DNA from: Tenrec ecaudatus
Lineage: Eukaryota > Chordata > Mammalia > Afrosoricida > Tenrecidae
Assembly: GCF_050624435.1 (NCBI RefSeq)
Contig: NC_134539.1
Location: 144,556,025-144,620,024, forward strand
Direction of reading: 5' to 3'
Length of the DNA: 64,000 nucleotides
The notes below the pieces were generated by a model. The model was not told where the DNA came from, ran no database searches, and saw nothing but the letters and a program-made list of their open reading frames with translations. The position numbers and the translations under genes were made by a program. Positions 10,365-21,662 of the stretch are shown piece after piece. The first letter of the stretch is position 1, and every line of letters starts with the position of its first letter.

Positions 10365-11378
10365 GCTGAAGTCTAATTGTGCTGAGGCCAATTTAACATG
10401 GCTGCAGCAGGTCATCAACAAAGCACTTTTAAAACTCCAAGCCGATTCAGAAGGAGATGTGGAATGAGAGCGATCCTGGCCGCTCTCAGATGAGTCTGGG
10501 ATGAAAGCAGAGGACATCAGGAGGATGTTGTCCTGGGTCTTGTTGACTATGCAAAGGCACCCAACTGTGGGGATTGTAAGGCGCTATAGATTACCTGGTG
10601 AAGAGTGGCAACTCACCACGACTGACGTCCATCCTGTGTGAAGACGGAGAGGCAGTGATTTGAACATAACATGGGGACAGTGCCTGGTTTAAAATCAGGC
10701 AAGACGCACACCAGGGTGGTCGCCTTCCACCAGATGTAGTCATCTTAGATGCTGCGCAAGTCATTGGAGAAGCTGAATTACAAAAAGAATATGGCGTCCT
10801 GACTGAGGAAGACTCCTTAAGGACCTGTGATATGCAGATGACCCAGCCTGGCAGGCTGCCAAGGAAGAGGACTTGAAGCAAGATCAAAGACTACAGCTTT
10901 CAGGATGGATGACACCTCAACCCAAAGCAAATTAAAGTCCTCACAGTGGGGACAATAAGCAGTATCCTGATAAACAGACACAGCCGGAAGAGTGGCTGAG
11001 GATTTCATTTCCCCGGGATCCACTGTCAGGGCTCACGGAGCATCAGCCAAGGAAGCCAAAGATGCATTACGTTTGGCAAGCCTGCTGCACAAGAGCTCTT
11101 GGAAGGATTCAAAGAGCGAAGCTGTCACTTTGAGAGCTGAGGGGCGCCTCCGCCTCTCCTAAGCCATGCCAGCTTCCTTCTTCTCAGCTGCATGCACCAG
11201 TGGTCAGGAGTAAGGCAGACTGGGCGAGCATTTGAACGGTGGTGTTGTCAAAGACTGTGAACTATGCCACGGACTGCCAGGAGAATGGACGAGTCTGTCT
11301 TGGAAGAAGTCTATCCAGAAGGCTCCTTAGAACGAGAATGGTGAGACCTCATCTCATGTCCTCTGGACATGGTATCAG
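10365..11378 (+). mobile_element. RTE-clade LINE, sense, RT domain to C-terminus
   Basis: This is a degenerate RTE polyprotein in the plus orientation. Reverse-transcriptase motif A survives in part as GAC TAT GCA AAG GCA at 10,545-10,559, but the following F-D pair is lost. The catalytic Y-A-D-D box is present as tat gca gat gac at 10,831-10,842. Many frameshifts and stops show a dead copy. It is split at 11,378 by an LTR-like element and continues at 12,061. Confidence 0.85.
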
Positions 11379-12055
11379 TAGCAGGTTGCTAGATCAGGGA
11401 CTAAGGCAGTTGTCTCCCCAGTGCCTGTCTAGGGCCATAAGAGAGGGGTTGCAGGCAGAGCAGGCACACTAATTGGACACCTATGGGAAAACCCAGAGCT
11501 GGGCATGTGCACACGAAACCCCCTAGCACAGGTGAAACCTAAGCCTACCACCCAGGTGTGCTTAAACTCAGCCAGAAAGCTCGGCCAATGCCCTGAGCCA
11601 CGCCTCTCCCAGCCAGGGGGCGCGAAAGAGAGTAAGAGCCAGGCACTCAGCCCAGCACATTCTCTTGGCACCCTCTCTTGGCCCACAGCCAGTCCCTCTT
11701 TTACTTTGCTCTTGCTCAGGTGCATGTTGTAAGCGGACGGCTCTGGAGTGCGGGTGTGCCCATGTGCCCCTCAGTGCCCACACTGGCCTACTCGGGGCCC
11801 ACGTGCTCTTGGCTTCTGGGGATTCCCAAGTCCCACAGTCCAGCACGCTTTCGTGGGTGTCCCATTTCTGTTCCTGTATTCTTTCCACTGGTTTTTCACA
11901 CCCATTCGTGAACCCCTCGTGGCCTCCGTGTAGCCAGGGAAGCTTTGCCTTTTTGAGATGGTAATACTTGAAGCTTCCCTTAAAGTGCTGCTGTGTGTGA
12001 CTTCTTTCAGCACAAGAAGCAAATAACCAAGGTCAACCCAATCCCGAAGCCTCCC
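11379..12055 (+). mobile_element. LTR-like family C, inserted in RTE
   Basis: The flanks are ATCAG at 11,374-11,378 and ATCAG at 12,056-12,060, and the RTE sequence is continuous if the insert is removed. The start (agcaggttgctagatcaggg) matches, on the opposite strand, the ends of copies near 20,060 and 41,350. The family's best-preserved end, TGGGAGGTGGCTAG at 20 kb, is the reverse complement of the GCCTCCCA end here, so TG...CA termini are likely. This fits a solo LTR with a 4-5 bp target duplication. No gag, pol or env sequence is seen. Confidence 0.65.
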
Positions 12056-12060
12056 ATCAG

Positions 12061-12278
12061 GGAGACCAGAGTCTGGAGTAGTGCATCCTGTTTGGTAAGG
12101 TAGAGGGTCCGTGCAAAGGAGGAGGGCCCGCACTGAGCTGGGCCGACAGGACAGCTGCCACCAGGCTTTCACGCGGAACAGTGACGGTGCGGATGGTACC
12201 AGACCAGGCACGCCTTAGTTCGGTTATCCGTTTTGCTATGAGGTGACAGGTTCCACGACACTGAACCACAATAACATC
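12061..12278 (+). mobile_element. RTE-clade LINE, sense, 3' end
   Basis: This resumes the RTE copy after family C ('ggtaaggtagagggtccgtg') and ends in a degraded RTE tail ('ttgctatgaggtgacaggtt'). Confidence 0.75.
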
Positions 12279-12385
12279 TTTACAGCAGCAGACTGCCAGG
12301 CCTTTCTACCTACAGGCGACTGGGCGACTTTGAATCACCAACCTTTTGATTAGCTTTATGCTGAGACCGTATCCCCCCACTGTCA
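12279..12385 (-). repeat. SINE fragment, antisense
   Basis: The body and head remnants 'gactttgaatcaccaacctt' and 'gattagctttatgctgagac' are in the expected order. Confidence 0.5.
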
Positions 12386-13287
12386 AGTACTGTAAGTTTG
12401 GTTAGAGATGCTAACATTTAGCTTGGACAGCGAGATGATTCTGTTGGTAAAGATTTACTCTTTAGGCCCTGCGTGGCCCAAAGACTCAATACCTACATAA
12501 TTAGGGGGCATTGCTTCCTCAGCCTTGTCCTGACCGAGGGGTGGAGCAGGCAGGCTAGGCGAACATGCATCACTGGCGTGAGTCTGACCGGACTGGACTT
12601 TCATCTTGTCTCCATTCCCAGGGAACCAGCCCCGTGGACCTGGGGGAAACCTTATAGTCATTGGGGTCCAGCCAGCAGTCACTTTCAGCGGGTACTGGGT
12701 GCTTGGTCATGCAACTGTGAGCCAGGAAAATGTGCTTGCCCACGAAGCGCGAGGCTTAACGGATCCCTGGGCAAGAACCAGGGTCAAAGCTGTATTAACA
12801 GAAGGACTACAAATGTCTCATCTTGGTGAGGCAGGAGAGGACCGGGAGGGGCATGAATCCTCATGGAAACCAGTGATGTTGGATTTTAATCCCACCAGCA
12901 AAGACCAGCGGCAGATCCAAGGGGAGCCTCCCATCATTCAAGACAAGACAGTCCCTCCTCCTGCCTTTGAAACCAGAGTGCTCCCTTCCCATCTCACTGA
13001 GAAGGGCAGTGGGTGTTCGGCTCCTGGGGCAGCTGCCCCTGGGCAGAAGCAGCAGAGAAGAAAGGCCCAGCTCAGCCCTTCAACAGGAGGCTTGTGGACA
13101 CAGAGGAAAGAATGGGGGTTGAAGGGGTCCTGGTTGTCTCTACTGGGAGGGATGTCACATCAGCTCAAAGAGGGGGCAGGGGGATGGAAGGAGTGGGGCT
13201 TTCAAGGCCAGGAATGCAGGAAGAGACCAAGAAGGGAGAGATTTACAAAAGAATTCTCTCTCCTCTGCACCACAGAATACTCTAGAC
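12386..13287 (+). other. Unassigned block with a 262-codon open frame
   Basis: An open frame at 12,606-13,394 is the longest outside the CpG island. Its last part (from about 13,288) is simply read through a SPIN transposon. The upstream part is low in complexity, rich in G, K, Q and W, with no motif I recognise. I do not treat it as a gene. Confidence 0.4.
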
Positions 13288-13463
13288 CAGTGGTTCTCAA
13301 CCGTCCTGATGCCGTGACCCTTGAATATAGTTCCTCATATTGTGGTGACCCTCCCAACCATAAAATGATTTTCGTTGACACTTCATACCCATAATTTTGC
13401 TACTGCTATGAATCGGGCAACCCCTGTGAAAGGGTCATTCGACCCACAGGTTGAGAACTGCTG
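13288..13463 (-). mobile_element. SPIN-type non-autonomous hAT
   Basis: The ends are CAGTGGTTCTCAACC and GGTTGAGAACTGCTG. The 8-bp target duplication is ctctagac (13,280-13,287) against ctttaaac (13,464-13,471), six of eight matching and close to the nTCTAGAn preference of this group. The internal sequence matches, on the other strand, the two ends of the longer copy at 25,745. I infer the SPIN ('Space Invader') family from its termini and body. Confidence 0.85.
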
Positions 13464-13754
13464 CTTTAAACTCGATGCTCCTAAATGATCAAAAGGGGGA
13501 GGGGGCAGGTAGTTATATGAGGATTCTAATTAATTTAATCTGACAATGTTTCAATGTTATGCATCAAGTTTTCAGTGGCCACTTCTTCCAAATGGGCAGC
13601 TGATTCCTTCTTCGTAGCCTGTTCTCAGTCTGGAAGCTCTGCTGAGACCCGTTCACTTTGGGTGAGCCTGCTGGTCTTTGTAATTCCAGTGATACTGCCT
13701 CCAGCATCACAGTCGCACCAGCCACCACCACACAACAAATCGACAGGCAGTGGC

Positions 13755-13914
13755 AGCCTTGAGAAGAACGGGAATTCCACAGCACCTCATTGTGCTCACG
13801 AGGAACTTGTCCAAGGATCCAGAGGCAGTTGTGCAAACAGAATCATGGAATAATACTGCATGGTCTAAAATCAGGAAAGGGGGGCATCAGTGTGGCACCC
13901 TTCCATCATAAACA
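13755..13914 (+). mobile_element. RTE-clade LINE fragment, sense
   Basis: A short RT-domain piece ('ctcattgtgctcacgaggaa', 'gtctaaaatcaggaaagg') matches the RTE copies at 10.6 kb and 31.8 kb. Confidence 0.75.
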
Positions 13915-14005
13915 CAAAACCCAAACCAAACTCTCTCGAGTCGATTCTCACTCACAGTGACGCTAGAGGACAGGGTAGAGCTGCCCTGAAGGGTTTCCAA
14001 TACTG
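13915..14005 (-). repeat. SINE tail and body, antisense
   Basis: It starts 'cccaaaccaaactctctcga' and 'gtcgattctcactcacagtg', the RTE-type tail in antisense, and is truncated in the body. Confidence 0.75.
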
Positions 14006-14147
14006 TTAATTCTTTCTTTTTTCCCTAACTCATGGACATGAGCAATTTTATTGAAAAGAAAACATAACAAGCCAGTATTAACTTTTAACCTTGTCCATAA
14101 AGAGCCTTGGAGCTAAATATAACATTCTACTCTAGAATACTTATTAT

Positions 14148-14325
14148 GGTCACTCACTGCCATCTGGGCCATGCTGACTCACGGCCACCCTAGAGGACAG
14201 GATCGACTGGCCCCTGTGAGTTTCGGAAACTGTAACTCTTTATGTGAGTAGAACGCTTATCTTTCTTCACAGGTTTTGAACTGCTGACCTTGCTTATGGC
14301 AGCCCAACTCATAACCACTATTCTT
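14148..14325 (-). repeat. AfroSINE-like SINE, antisense
   Basis: Tail ('cactgccatctgggccatgc'), body and head ('cagcccaactcataaccact') are in order. Confidence 0.8.
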
Positions 14326-14335
14326 AGAATCTTTC

Positions 14336-14468
14336 CCCTACAGTTGACTGTCACTCTCTATGGGAGTAGAAAGCCTCATCTTTCTCCTGAGTAGCGGCTG
14401 GTGGTTTTGAACTGCTGACTTTGTGGTTAGCAGCCCAATGCATAACCCACTACACCATAAGGGCTCCT
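14336..14468 (-). repeat. AfroSINE-like SINE, antisense, tail missing
   Basis: The body and head are well preserved ('gcagcccaatgcataaccca') and the tail end is lost. It lies directly beside the previous SINE. Confidence 0.75.
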
Positions 14469-15049
14469 ATAAATGAATATAAGTACATATACTTGAGTAT
14501 AGTATGTGATGTGGGTGTAATCTGTGTTTGACATGGGTGGTGGTAAGAGTTGTACACATGGAATACCTGGGATGTACGAGGTTTCGAGACAGACCAGTCA
14601 GCTAAATTCTTTCTTCCCATAATGGGGGCTCCTTCCTGTCCCTTCCTATCACCTGCTCCTACCTGGACACTCTTGTCTCACAGCCAGGACAACCAGGTAA
14701 AAGGCACAAGTTCCGCCTCTTATGGACTTTATCCTTCACCCATATTTGTGTCTGCAAGTAATTTTATGACCAAGTCATATCATCTCCCTTCACTGAACAG
14801 AGGGGTCTCGATCTATGTCATCCAAGATCCAGCCCCAAACCCAACTCACGGACCAACTGCCTCATAAACATAGCTCTCAACTACCAGTGGCGGTATTGTA
14901 GACTCATCATTGGCTCGCACACCTGGCCCCTCTTGAAGTCATGCACTGCCTGCGCACGTGGGGAAGTGGCTCTAACTTGTGCAGTGCGTGGTAAAAAAAT
15001 AGACGGATTAAAAAAATCAACATAATAAGATACTGACCATTTCAATATC
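14469..15049. other. Unassigned intergenic DNA
   Basis: No named repeat or gene is recognised. Confidence 0.45.
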
Positions 15050-15930
15050 GTTTTTTAAAATAATCATTTTATTGGGGGCTCGTATAACTCGTCACAATTC
15101 ATACATCCATCGTGTCAAGCACATTTGTACATTTGTTGCCATGATCATTCTCAAAACATTTGCTTTCTACTTGAGCCCTTGATATCAGCTCCTCATTTTC
15201 CCCTTTCCTCCCCACCCTCTGCCCTCATGAGCCCTTGATAATTTATAAATTATTATTATTTTGTCATGTCTTAACACTGTCCAACGTCTCCCTTCACCCA
15301 CTTTTCTGTTGTCCGTCCCCCAGATCCTTGTAATCAATTCCTCCTTTCTACCCCACCTTCCCTCCACCCTCCTAGTATTGCCACTCTCACCATTGGTCCT
15401 GAAGGGTTCATCTGTCCTGGATTCCCTGTGTTTCCAGTTCCTATCTGTACCAGTGTACATCCTCTGACCTAGCCAGATTTGTAAGGTAGAATTGGGATCA
15501 TGATAGTGGGTTAGGAGGAAGCATTAAAGAACTAGAGGAGAGTTGTATGTTTCATCGTTGCTACCCTGAACCCTGATCCACTCGTCTCTTCCCTGGGCCC
15601 TTCTGTAAGGGGATGTCCAGTTGCCTACACATGGGCTTTGGGTCCCCTCATTCACAATGATACCATTTTTTGTTCTTTGATGCCTGATACCTGATCCTAT
15701 CGACACCTCGTGATCACACAGGCTGGTGTACTTCTTCCATGTGGACTTTGTTGCTTCTCAGATAGATGGCCGCTTGTTTATCTTCAAGCCTTTAAGACCC
15801 CAGACTCTATATCTTTTGATAGCCAGACTCCATCAGCTTTCTTCACCACATTTGCTCATGCACCCACTTTTTCTTCAGCGATCATTCAATACCCTTTTAC
15901 ACGGACAACTCACTGGTATTAATTACCCCC
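15050..15930 (-). mobile_element. LINE-1 3' UTR, antisense
   Basis: This starts with the reverse complement of a poly-A tail and an AATAAAA-type signal ('taatcattttattggggg'). It continues through the standard 3' UTR order seen in six other copies, including 'gatcacacaggctggtgtac' and 'taagaccccagactctatat'. L1 ORF2 sequence lies further along in the same orientation (16,246-16,570), which supports calling this the L1 3' UTR. Confidence 0.8.
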
Positions 15931-16039
15931 TCCATGTTTTGCCCCATAACCACGCCCCCACCCCATTCTTTGTCACCCGTCACAGACTCCCGCACACCCT
16001 AAGCAATACCCCCTGGTCCTTGTTCTCCTTTGCCTTCCA

Positions 16040-16243
16040 CTCAACAACTCACTGCCATCAGAGTCAATATCGGCTCATAGCAACTCCTTTGGGACAGGGT
16101 AGAGCTGCCCCTGTGGGTTTCCATGACTCACTCTTTAAAGGAGGAGAAAGCCCTGTCTCTCTCTCACGGAGTGGCTGTGGTTTCAAACTGCTGACCTTGC
16201 AGTTAACAGGCCAGCTTGTAACCACGATGTCACCAGGGCTCCT
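16040..16243 (-). repeat. AfroSINE-like SINE, antisense, near full length
   Basis: Tail 'cactgccatcagagtcaata', body and head 'gtaaccacgatgtcaccagg' are complete. It lies between L1 3' UTR-side sequence and L1 ORF2-side sequence. Confidence 0.85.
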
Positions 16244-16245
16244 CT

Positions 16246-16570
16246 TACCACTAGCTCAACTTGAGTCCTTCTCTATTGGCCTGCTGAGGACATGTAAGAT
16301 AGCCTGTATTGGAACTTCGTCTCTTTGGATGGCTGGACATTGCTCCACAGTCCAGAAAGAGTCGAGTTTGTTTATCCTCTCATCTGTCAATGGGCACTCG
16401 GGTTGTCTCCTGATTTCGGCCACGGTGAATCATTCTGCTGTGACCCCTGACTTACAGGAATCTATTTGTGTCCTAATTTGAAGTCTTTGGGGTGTGTACC
16501 TAGGAGTGGAATTGCTGGATCCCATAGTACCTTTTCCAGCCATTTCATTTTCTTTGGAATTCCATTGCAA
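16246..16570 (-). mobile_element. LINE-1 ORF2 C-terminal region, antisense
   Basis: 'tgtttatcctctcatctgtc' and 'cctaggagtggaattgctgg' are the antisense of the conserved ORF2 C-terminal region (the 'PAIPLLG-Y' neighbourhood of mammalian L1). It is broken by stops. Confidence 0.8.
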
Positions 16571-16867
16571 GACATCTATGATGAGTTCAAAAAGATATTA
16601 GTAAACAAACAACAACAACAACAAACCCCAACAGGTAAATGATTTTTATCGAGTGTCATGGAGAGGCGTCCCCTGTGCCTGGATTTTGCTTTGACAGTAT
16701 TCTACATCTCAATCCCCTGGGGAAAGAAAAGTACATTTCTCATAAACAGAGTAATAATGCCAATGTTGGACAGTCACCATGGTAATAATTGATTCACACA
16801 CGAGTCATGTGTGAGTGTTGAAAGTTGTGAGCCAACGTGTGAGATTAGCAGGCTCCCTATGCCATCC
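16571..16867. other. Unassigned, with a CAA run
   Basis: A short (CAA)n run lies at about 16,605-16,623, in a position like the A-rich end of a retroposon. Nothing else is recognised. Confidence 0.4.
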
Positions 16868-17060
16868 CAGGAGCCCGGTGGCCCAGTGGGTTACGTGTTA
16901 GGCTACTCACTGGAATGTCAGCTGTTTGACATCACCAGGCGCTCTGGGGAAGAAAGACGAGCCTTTCTGCTCCCACAAAGAGTTACAGGGCAGTTCTACC
17001 CTGTCCTGTAAGGTTACTGAGTCCAAGCGGACTCCAGGGCAGTGAGTTTTGGCTTTGTTC
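16868..17060 (+). repeat. AfroSINE-like SINE
   Basis: The head begins 'caggagcccggtggcccagt'. The body lacks part of its middle, and the tail reads 'ccaagcggactccagggcag'. Confidence 0.8.
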
Positions 17061-17504
17061 GCACCGCCACCCCAAGTACTTGCGGCCATCGTGGTTTTGT
17101 AGTCAAGCACCCGTTCCAACCAGTGATCAGAAGGAACTGGAATATCTTTAAGCAACAAAGAACACTCACTTCTGATATCCGCTAGAGTCTGGATGGGTCT
17201 TGGAAACCGACGGGTCACTAAACCGACAGTCATAAAAGGCTAAGTGATGGATGGCTACTCCTACGTGTGATGCCTAGGAGGAGCGAGTACACAGAAGAAC
17301 ACGGTGGGTTGGTGGTTTCCCCAGGGTGGGAGGGCTTTGGAGGAAAAGGGGACAAGGAGCTGAGGGCAACGGGCAAATCTGGAACCAGATCAGGATGATG
17401 GCCGCACAGCACGAGGAAGACAGCTAGAATCCCTGGAGTGTACGTGCCATGAAGGTTGAGATGGAAGCTCTTTTGTGACAAAAGAATTCACCATGGTTTT
17501 AAAA
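17061..17504. other. Unassigned, possibly old L1 3' sequence
   Basis: A stretch near 17,300-17,420 ('ggtttccccagggtgggagg') resembles old L1 3' ends, but I cannot support it further. Confidence 0.35.
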
Positions 17505-17703
17505 AAAGGGCTTATGAAGGGCTTATGAGGGAGGAGGGAGCGGGGAGGGAGGGGGAAAATGAGGAGCTGATAACAAGGGCTCAAGTAGAAAGCAAATGTT
17601 CTGAGAATGACGATGGCAACAAATGTGCAAATGTGCTTGATACAATGGATGGATGGATTATGATAAGAATTGTACGAGCCCCCCCAAAATGATTTTTTTA
17701 AAG
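17505..17703 (+). mobile_element. LINE-1 3' end, 5'-truncated, sense
   Basis: This is a 5'-truncated L1 3' terminus from 'gggcttatgagggaggaggg' to 'gtacgagcccccccaaaatg' plus a short A/T tail. It is the sense counterpart of the antisense termini elsewhere. Confidence 0.8.
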
Positions 17704-18349
17704 GCTTACATTCCCGTTAATGGGACAAATGGACACTGTGTGTTTTTGATCGGAGGCACCGAAGAATAACACAGCCTCCTTGCTGCTGGGGTATTCCTGG
17801 CCCAAGTCCACAAGCTGAAGGTCACGGTGAGCCAGACATCAGATGTGCCCAGACTGAGGGGAATTCTACAAAAGAGCTGACTCTTCCAAAACACCACTGC
17901 TGCAAAAGATAAAATAAACTTTCCAGATGAAACCGGTCCAAAAAGATATGGCAACAGACTGCAAGCCGGGACACGCGATTTTCTTTTGTCATCATGAATG
18001 TGACGGAGAAAACTGAAAAATGTGAATCAGGTCTATCAATGCCCTCTAGCTTTGAAAGCAGGCTGGTGTTTGGATCTTGATCATTATCTGGTAGTTAGGT
18101 TGCCACACATCCCCTTGCTTTTGGGAAAGACTCACTGAAGCATTTAGGGGTAAGAGGGTAGTGTGTCTGCCACTTAGTCACCAAGGTTTCGGGGGAAAAT
18201 AATTGCAGCAAATGAAGCTGATCTTGGGGGAATGTGGGTGAAGGTTGTACAGAAATTCCTCGGGCAATTGTGAAACATCTTGGTAAGGCTGAAATCTTGC
18301 CCCAAATTTGAAATTTACACAATTTTATAGTACTTCTCCCTTTGGGACA
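17704..18349. other. Unassigned intergenic DNA
   Basis: No gene or repeat is recognised. Confidence 0.45.
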
Positions 18350-18545
18350 AGGGAGCTCTGTTGGCCCCTGTTGGGGCTGGGAGGGACCATTCACCAGGTC
18401 AGCAGTTACAGCTCATCTGCTCCTTCCAGGGAGAAAGACTCGGCTCTCTCTCCTACGAAGACTCACAGCAGCGGCCACCACAGGAGCAGTTCTGTCCTGT
18501 CCTGTAGGCTCACAGAGAATGGGAAGGCCCTCGCGGCAGCAACCG
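18350..18545 (+). repeat. AfroSINE-like SINE, diverged
   Basis: Box-B-like 'aggtcagcagttacagctc' and the body 'gagcagttctgtcctgtcct' are recognisable, and the tail is degraded. Confidence 0.65.
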
Positions 18546-18644
18546 GTTGCTTGGCTGCCTCACACACATGACAGCTAGGATTGGGTGTCTTTTTCAGCAC
18601 GCGGGAACACGGCTAACGGTGCTCTGAGTCATTCGTCTTTCCCA

Positions 18645-18795
18645 CTGGCATGGAGTCCCTGCCAATGTATGGTGCAGAGGTGTGGGGTTTCCGAGACACC
18701 ACATCTCTGGGGGAGCAGAAGTCTTGCCTTTCTCCTTCGGAGTGGCTGGTGGGTTTGAGATAACCTTGTCCAGGGCCTAGCCCACAGGACCACCA
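18645..18795 (-). repeat. SINE, antisense, diverged
   Basis: The body in antisense ('ctttctccttcggagtggct') leads into a degraded head. Confidence 0.6.
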
Positions 18796-18829
18796 GCACG
18801 CTGCTCTGCTAAGATGACAGCCTTGGGCT

Positions 18830-19133
18830 GCATCCCACCGTGTTACTGGGGGAGAAGATTCAAAGTGCCACGGACTGCCAGGAGAAGAAACGAAGCTGTC
18901 TCCCAGGAAGTACGAGACTTCCGCTCACAGTCTTTGGCCGTGCCTTCAGCAGAGCGGTCCCTGGGAAAGGCCGCCGTCCTTGGTCGACGACAGAGGACGA
19001 CCCTCAAGGCGATGGATGGACACGACGGTGCAAGCATGGGCTTCAACAGCACAATTGTGAAGACAGTGCGGGACCAGGGAGTGCTTACATCGGGTCATGA
19101 TGGTGTGGAACTGACCCCACGGCACCCAACAAC
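18830..19133 (+). mobile_element. RTE-clade LINE C-terminus and tail, sense
   Basis: 'tgccacggactgccaggaga' and 'gatggatggacacgacggtg' match the C-terminal end of the RTE polyprotein. The element ends in 'acggcacccaacaac', the RTE tail. A 108-codon frame across it is a remnant of the element. Confidence 0.75.
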
Positions 19134-19470
19134 AGCCTGAGGCCACCGGGAGTGGGACTGGCAGCGATGGCAGTGGGCCAGGAGGTCCACTGGATCCACA
19201 CCGACAGACCACAGTGCTGCAAAAAGGTTGCAGAAAATCAGTGGCATGTCCCCACGAGGCCTTTAAAGCACCCTCGTACATTTGGTGAAATAACTCCCAG
19301 GACTGTTAGAGCTCTCGAGTGGGTAATACCTCGGCTCGTGGCTTTGCACCATCAAAAAATTTCAAGCTGAAGCCCGTTGTGTAGTCCAAGTGAGTCTTAT
19401 GAAGGAAAGGACCAGCTGGGGGTTTTACAGTCTCAAAGGGGTTCACCACTGGGCCGGAACCACCATGTGG
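19134..19470. other. Unassigned intergenic DNA
   Basis: Nothing recognisable is seen. Confidence 0.4.
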
Positions 19471-20062
19471 AAAAGGGTACCCACACATGCTAAACTGGGA
19501 GAGGGGCTGTCCCAGGAGGCCAGAAGCCCAAGAACCCTAGAGGATGTGGGCCCAGAGGCTAAGGGTCCCTGAGTAGGCTCGCAGCGGGCCCTGAGGGGCA
19601 TGTCAGGGCAGTGTGTGTGCACCTTCACCCTCTGCCCTGCCGTTGACCAGGAACAGGGTAAAAAGAGAGAGTAAGAGAGGCTGTGGGCCCCCGAGTAGGT
19701 GCATGTGCACCTGTGCAGGGGAAGGACACCCTCCTCTGCCACTTGGAGCAGGGTAAGAGAGTGGCCTTCCCACAGCCAGGATATTTCAAGTCTCTGGCTG
19801 GGGAGGGGGTGGTTGATGGTATTGGTTGATCCCTTTGGCTGGATTGAGTCCACCTGGGTGATGTCATGAGCATGGCCCTAGTTTGGACCGCCCAGGTGTA
19901 CCTCTCACCTGTTGGGGGCTGGAGTGTGAGCATGCTCAGTTTGGGGTCTTCCTAGGTGTCTAATGGTTGCTTGATTTCTTTTCAAACAACTCTATGGGGG
20001 CCTTTGTAGGCATGGGAGGGACACCCCCCACCCCATCCCTAAATCTAGCCACCTCCCAGGAC
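19471..20062 (-). mobile_element. LTR-like family C, second copy
   Basis: Reverse-complemented, this follows the 11.4-12.0 kb copy: TGGGAGGTGGCTAG start, then 'cattagacacctaggaagac' and the 'agcatgctcaca' region. The far edge is approximate. Confidence 0.55.
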
Positions 20063-20084
20063 CCCCAGGGACAGAGCAGAACGG

Positions 20085-20207
20085 CTCAGAGGGTTTCCTG
20101 AGTTGCCATCTTTGGGAAGACCACCGCCTTCCGTCTCCCGTGAGTTAACGTTTGAACTTGCCAAACGTTTGCTGAGCATTTAACCATTGTGCCTCGGGCT
20201 CCTCTAT
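20085..20207 (-). repeat. SINE fragment, antisense
   Basis: The body 'gggtttcctgagttgccatc' leads into the head 'gagcatttaaccattgtgcc'. The tail is missing. Confidence 0.65.
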
Positions 20208-20224
20208 ATTCAGATACACACACC

Positions 20225-20378
20225 CTCCAGCCCATGCTCTCGAGTCGATTCCAACTCACAGTGACCCTATAGCACAGAGTCGGATACCCCTTTTCCTGGG
20301 AAGTAGCCTGTAGGCTCCAAGCATCGGCCTCTGGGTTAGCAGCTGAGTTCTTAGTCACGGTGCCGCTGGCCTCGTTTG
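20225..20378 (-). repeat. AfroSINE-like SINE, antisense
   Basis: Tail 'gctctcgagtcgattccaac' leads through a shortened body to the head 'gttagcagctgagttcttag'. Confidence 0.75.
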
Positions 20379-20993
20379 GTTACAGGAACTTAGGGCACAA
20401 TGGGGGTTCAGATGTGACACGGGGGGAGGTGGCATCAAGGAGTTCAAGAAGGAAGAGAATGTTTGGAAGCTGACTGTGAGAGCAGTTGTACAGTACTGCT
20501 TGTTGAGAATGAACTACCGAATGGTGTGCGCTCTGCATTAGCTTCCAACGGATGGTTTGGGGAAAAAAGACCAAAAATCAAATCAATAAAAAGTGCTGCT
20601 TGGCTGTCTTCTCAAAAAACAAAACAAAAAACCCCACAAACAAACCAAAAAATAAGACACAAACTTGATTTCTCTGTTAAGTAACAGTAGTCAGGCTGAT
20701 GAGGAGGCTTCTTGACCATCAGAGACGAGACGCGAGAGAGCCCCTTCTGCACGTGTGTTCTGGTTACCTCTCCAGGATCCAAGGCAATAGCTGCAAGGGA
20801 AGCTGTGAATTGCATCTGAGCCTCCTCGGGTCCACTTGAAAGCCAACAAGGAAGAGAGGAAGAGAGTGGCTCTCTGGGTGTTCAACATCATTTCAGCACA
20901 AGATGAAGGCAGGCAATAAGGAGAGCCTTGCCAACGGTGACTAAGGTGGGTATTGGGGCCACTTGGTGGCATAAAAGAGGCCCCTGTGCAGCA
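20379..20993. other. Unassigned intergenic DNA
   Basis: There is an A-rich stretch near 20,615-20,660. Otherwise nothing is recognised. Confidence 0.45.
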
Positions 20994-21115
20994 CAAGGAG
21001 CCCTGTTGGTAAAGTGGTTATTCATTGGGTTGCTAACCCCAAAGTCAGAAGTTTGAAGCCACCAGTCACTCCTCAGAAAAACGAGGCTTTCTATTCCCAC
21101 GTAGAGTTCTTGTTT
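20994..21115 (+). repeat. AfroSINE-like SINE, 5' half
   Basis: The head starts 'aaggagccctgttggtaaag', with body up to 'ttctattcccacgtagagtt'. The matching 3' half may be the piece at 21,388, which would imply an insertion of about 270 bp between them. Confidence 0.7.
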
Positions 21116-21387
21116 TACAAAATGAAACAAAATTAAAACTCAGAAAGAAAAAAAAGTTACCATCTCTGGTGACTCTACAGGGACAGTAACGGGATTGGTG
21201 ATTTCTTGGGAGTGTGGCAGGGGAGGTTGGGGAGAGACCGGGAGCCAGGAGTGGGGAGTGCAGGAACGAAGAAAGCATGTGAAGGTTGACTGTGCTGGTC
21301 ATGCTACAGCTTTTCTTAATGTGACCGAGCTGCTGGATTGTGGTATGTGGATTTCCCCTCCTAACAGTTTGTTTTTCTAAGAGTACC

Positions 21388-21467
21388 GGTCTTGGAAGCC
21401 CAGGGGGCAGTTCTGCCCTGCCCCTCAGGGTTAATATGAGGTGACAGTGAGGTTGGTTTTCGATTTT
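21388..21467 (+). repeat. AfroSINE-like SINE, 3' half
   Basis: The body 'cagggggcagttctgccctg' and tail 'gacagtgaggttggttttcg' fit the missing half of the SINE that starts at 20,994. Confidence 0.65.
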
Positions 21468-21504
21468 GAGGCTGCATTGAACTCTTATCCTACAGATTGG
21501 CAGT

Positions 21505-21662
21505 AAGAACAAAGCCAGTGGCACCGTGGAAGAAAGGTCTGGTGATCTTCTGCCTTTTGCTGCCTTTAGGATTGCGTGTAACCGAGAAGACCCTGTGGAG
21601 CAGTTCTCTGATTCAGAAGTCACCTCGATGGCCACGGGTTTGGCTTTGGGGTGGGGGCGGAG
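21505..21662 (+). repeat. SINE, second subtype
   Basis: It has the same arrangement as the 38.1 kb copy ('agaaaggtctggtgatcttc', 'accctgtggagcagttctct') and ends 'gatggccacgggtttggctt'. Confidence 0.6.

Noticed and set aside
12606-13394. 262-codon open frame
   Set aside because: Its C-terminal part is read through a SPIN transposon and the remainder shows no motif or codon pattern of a gene.
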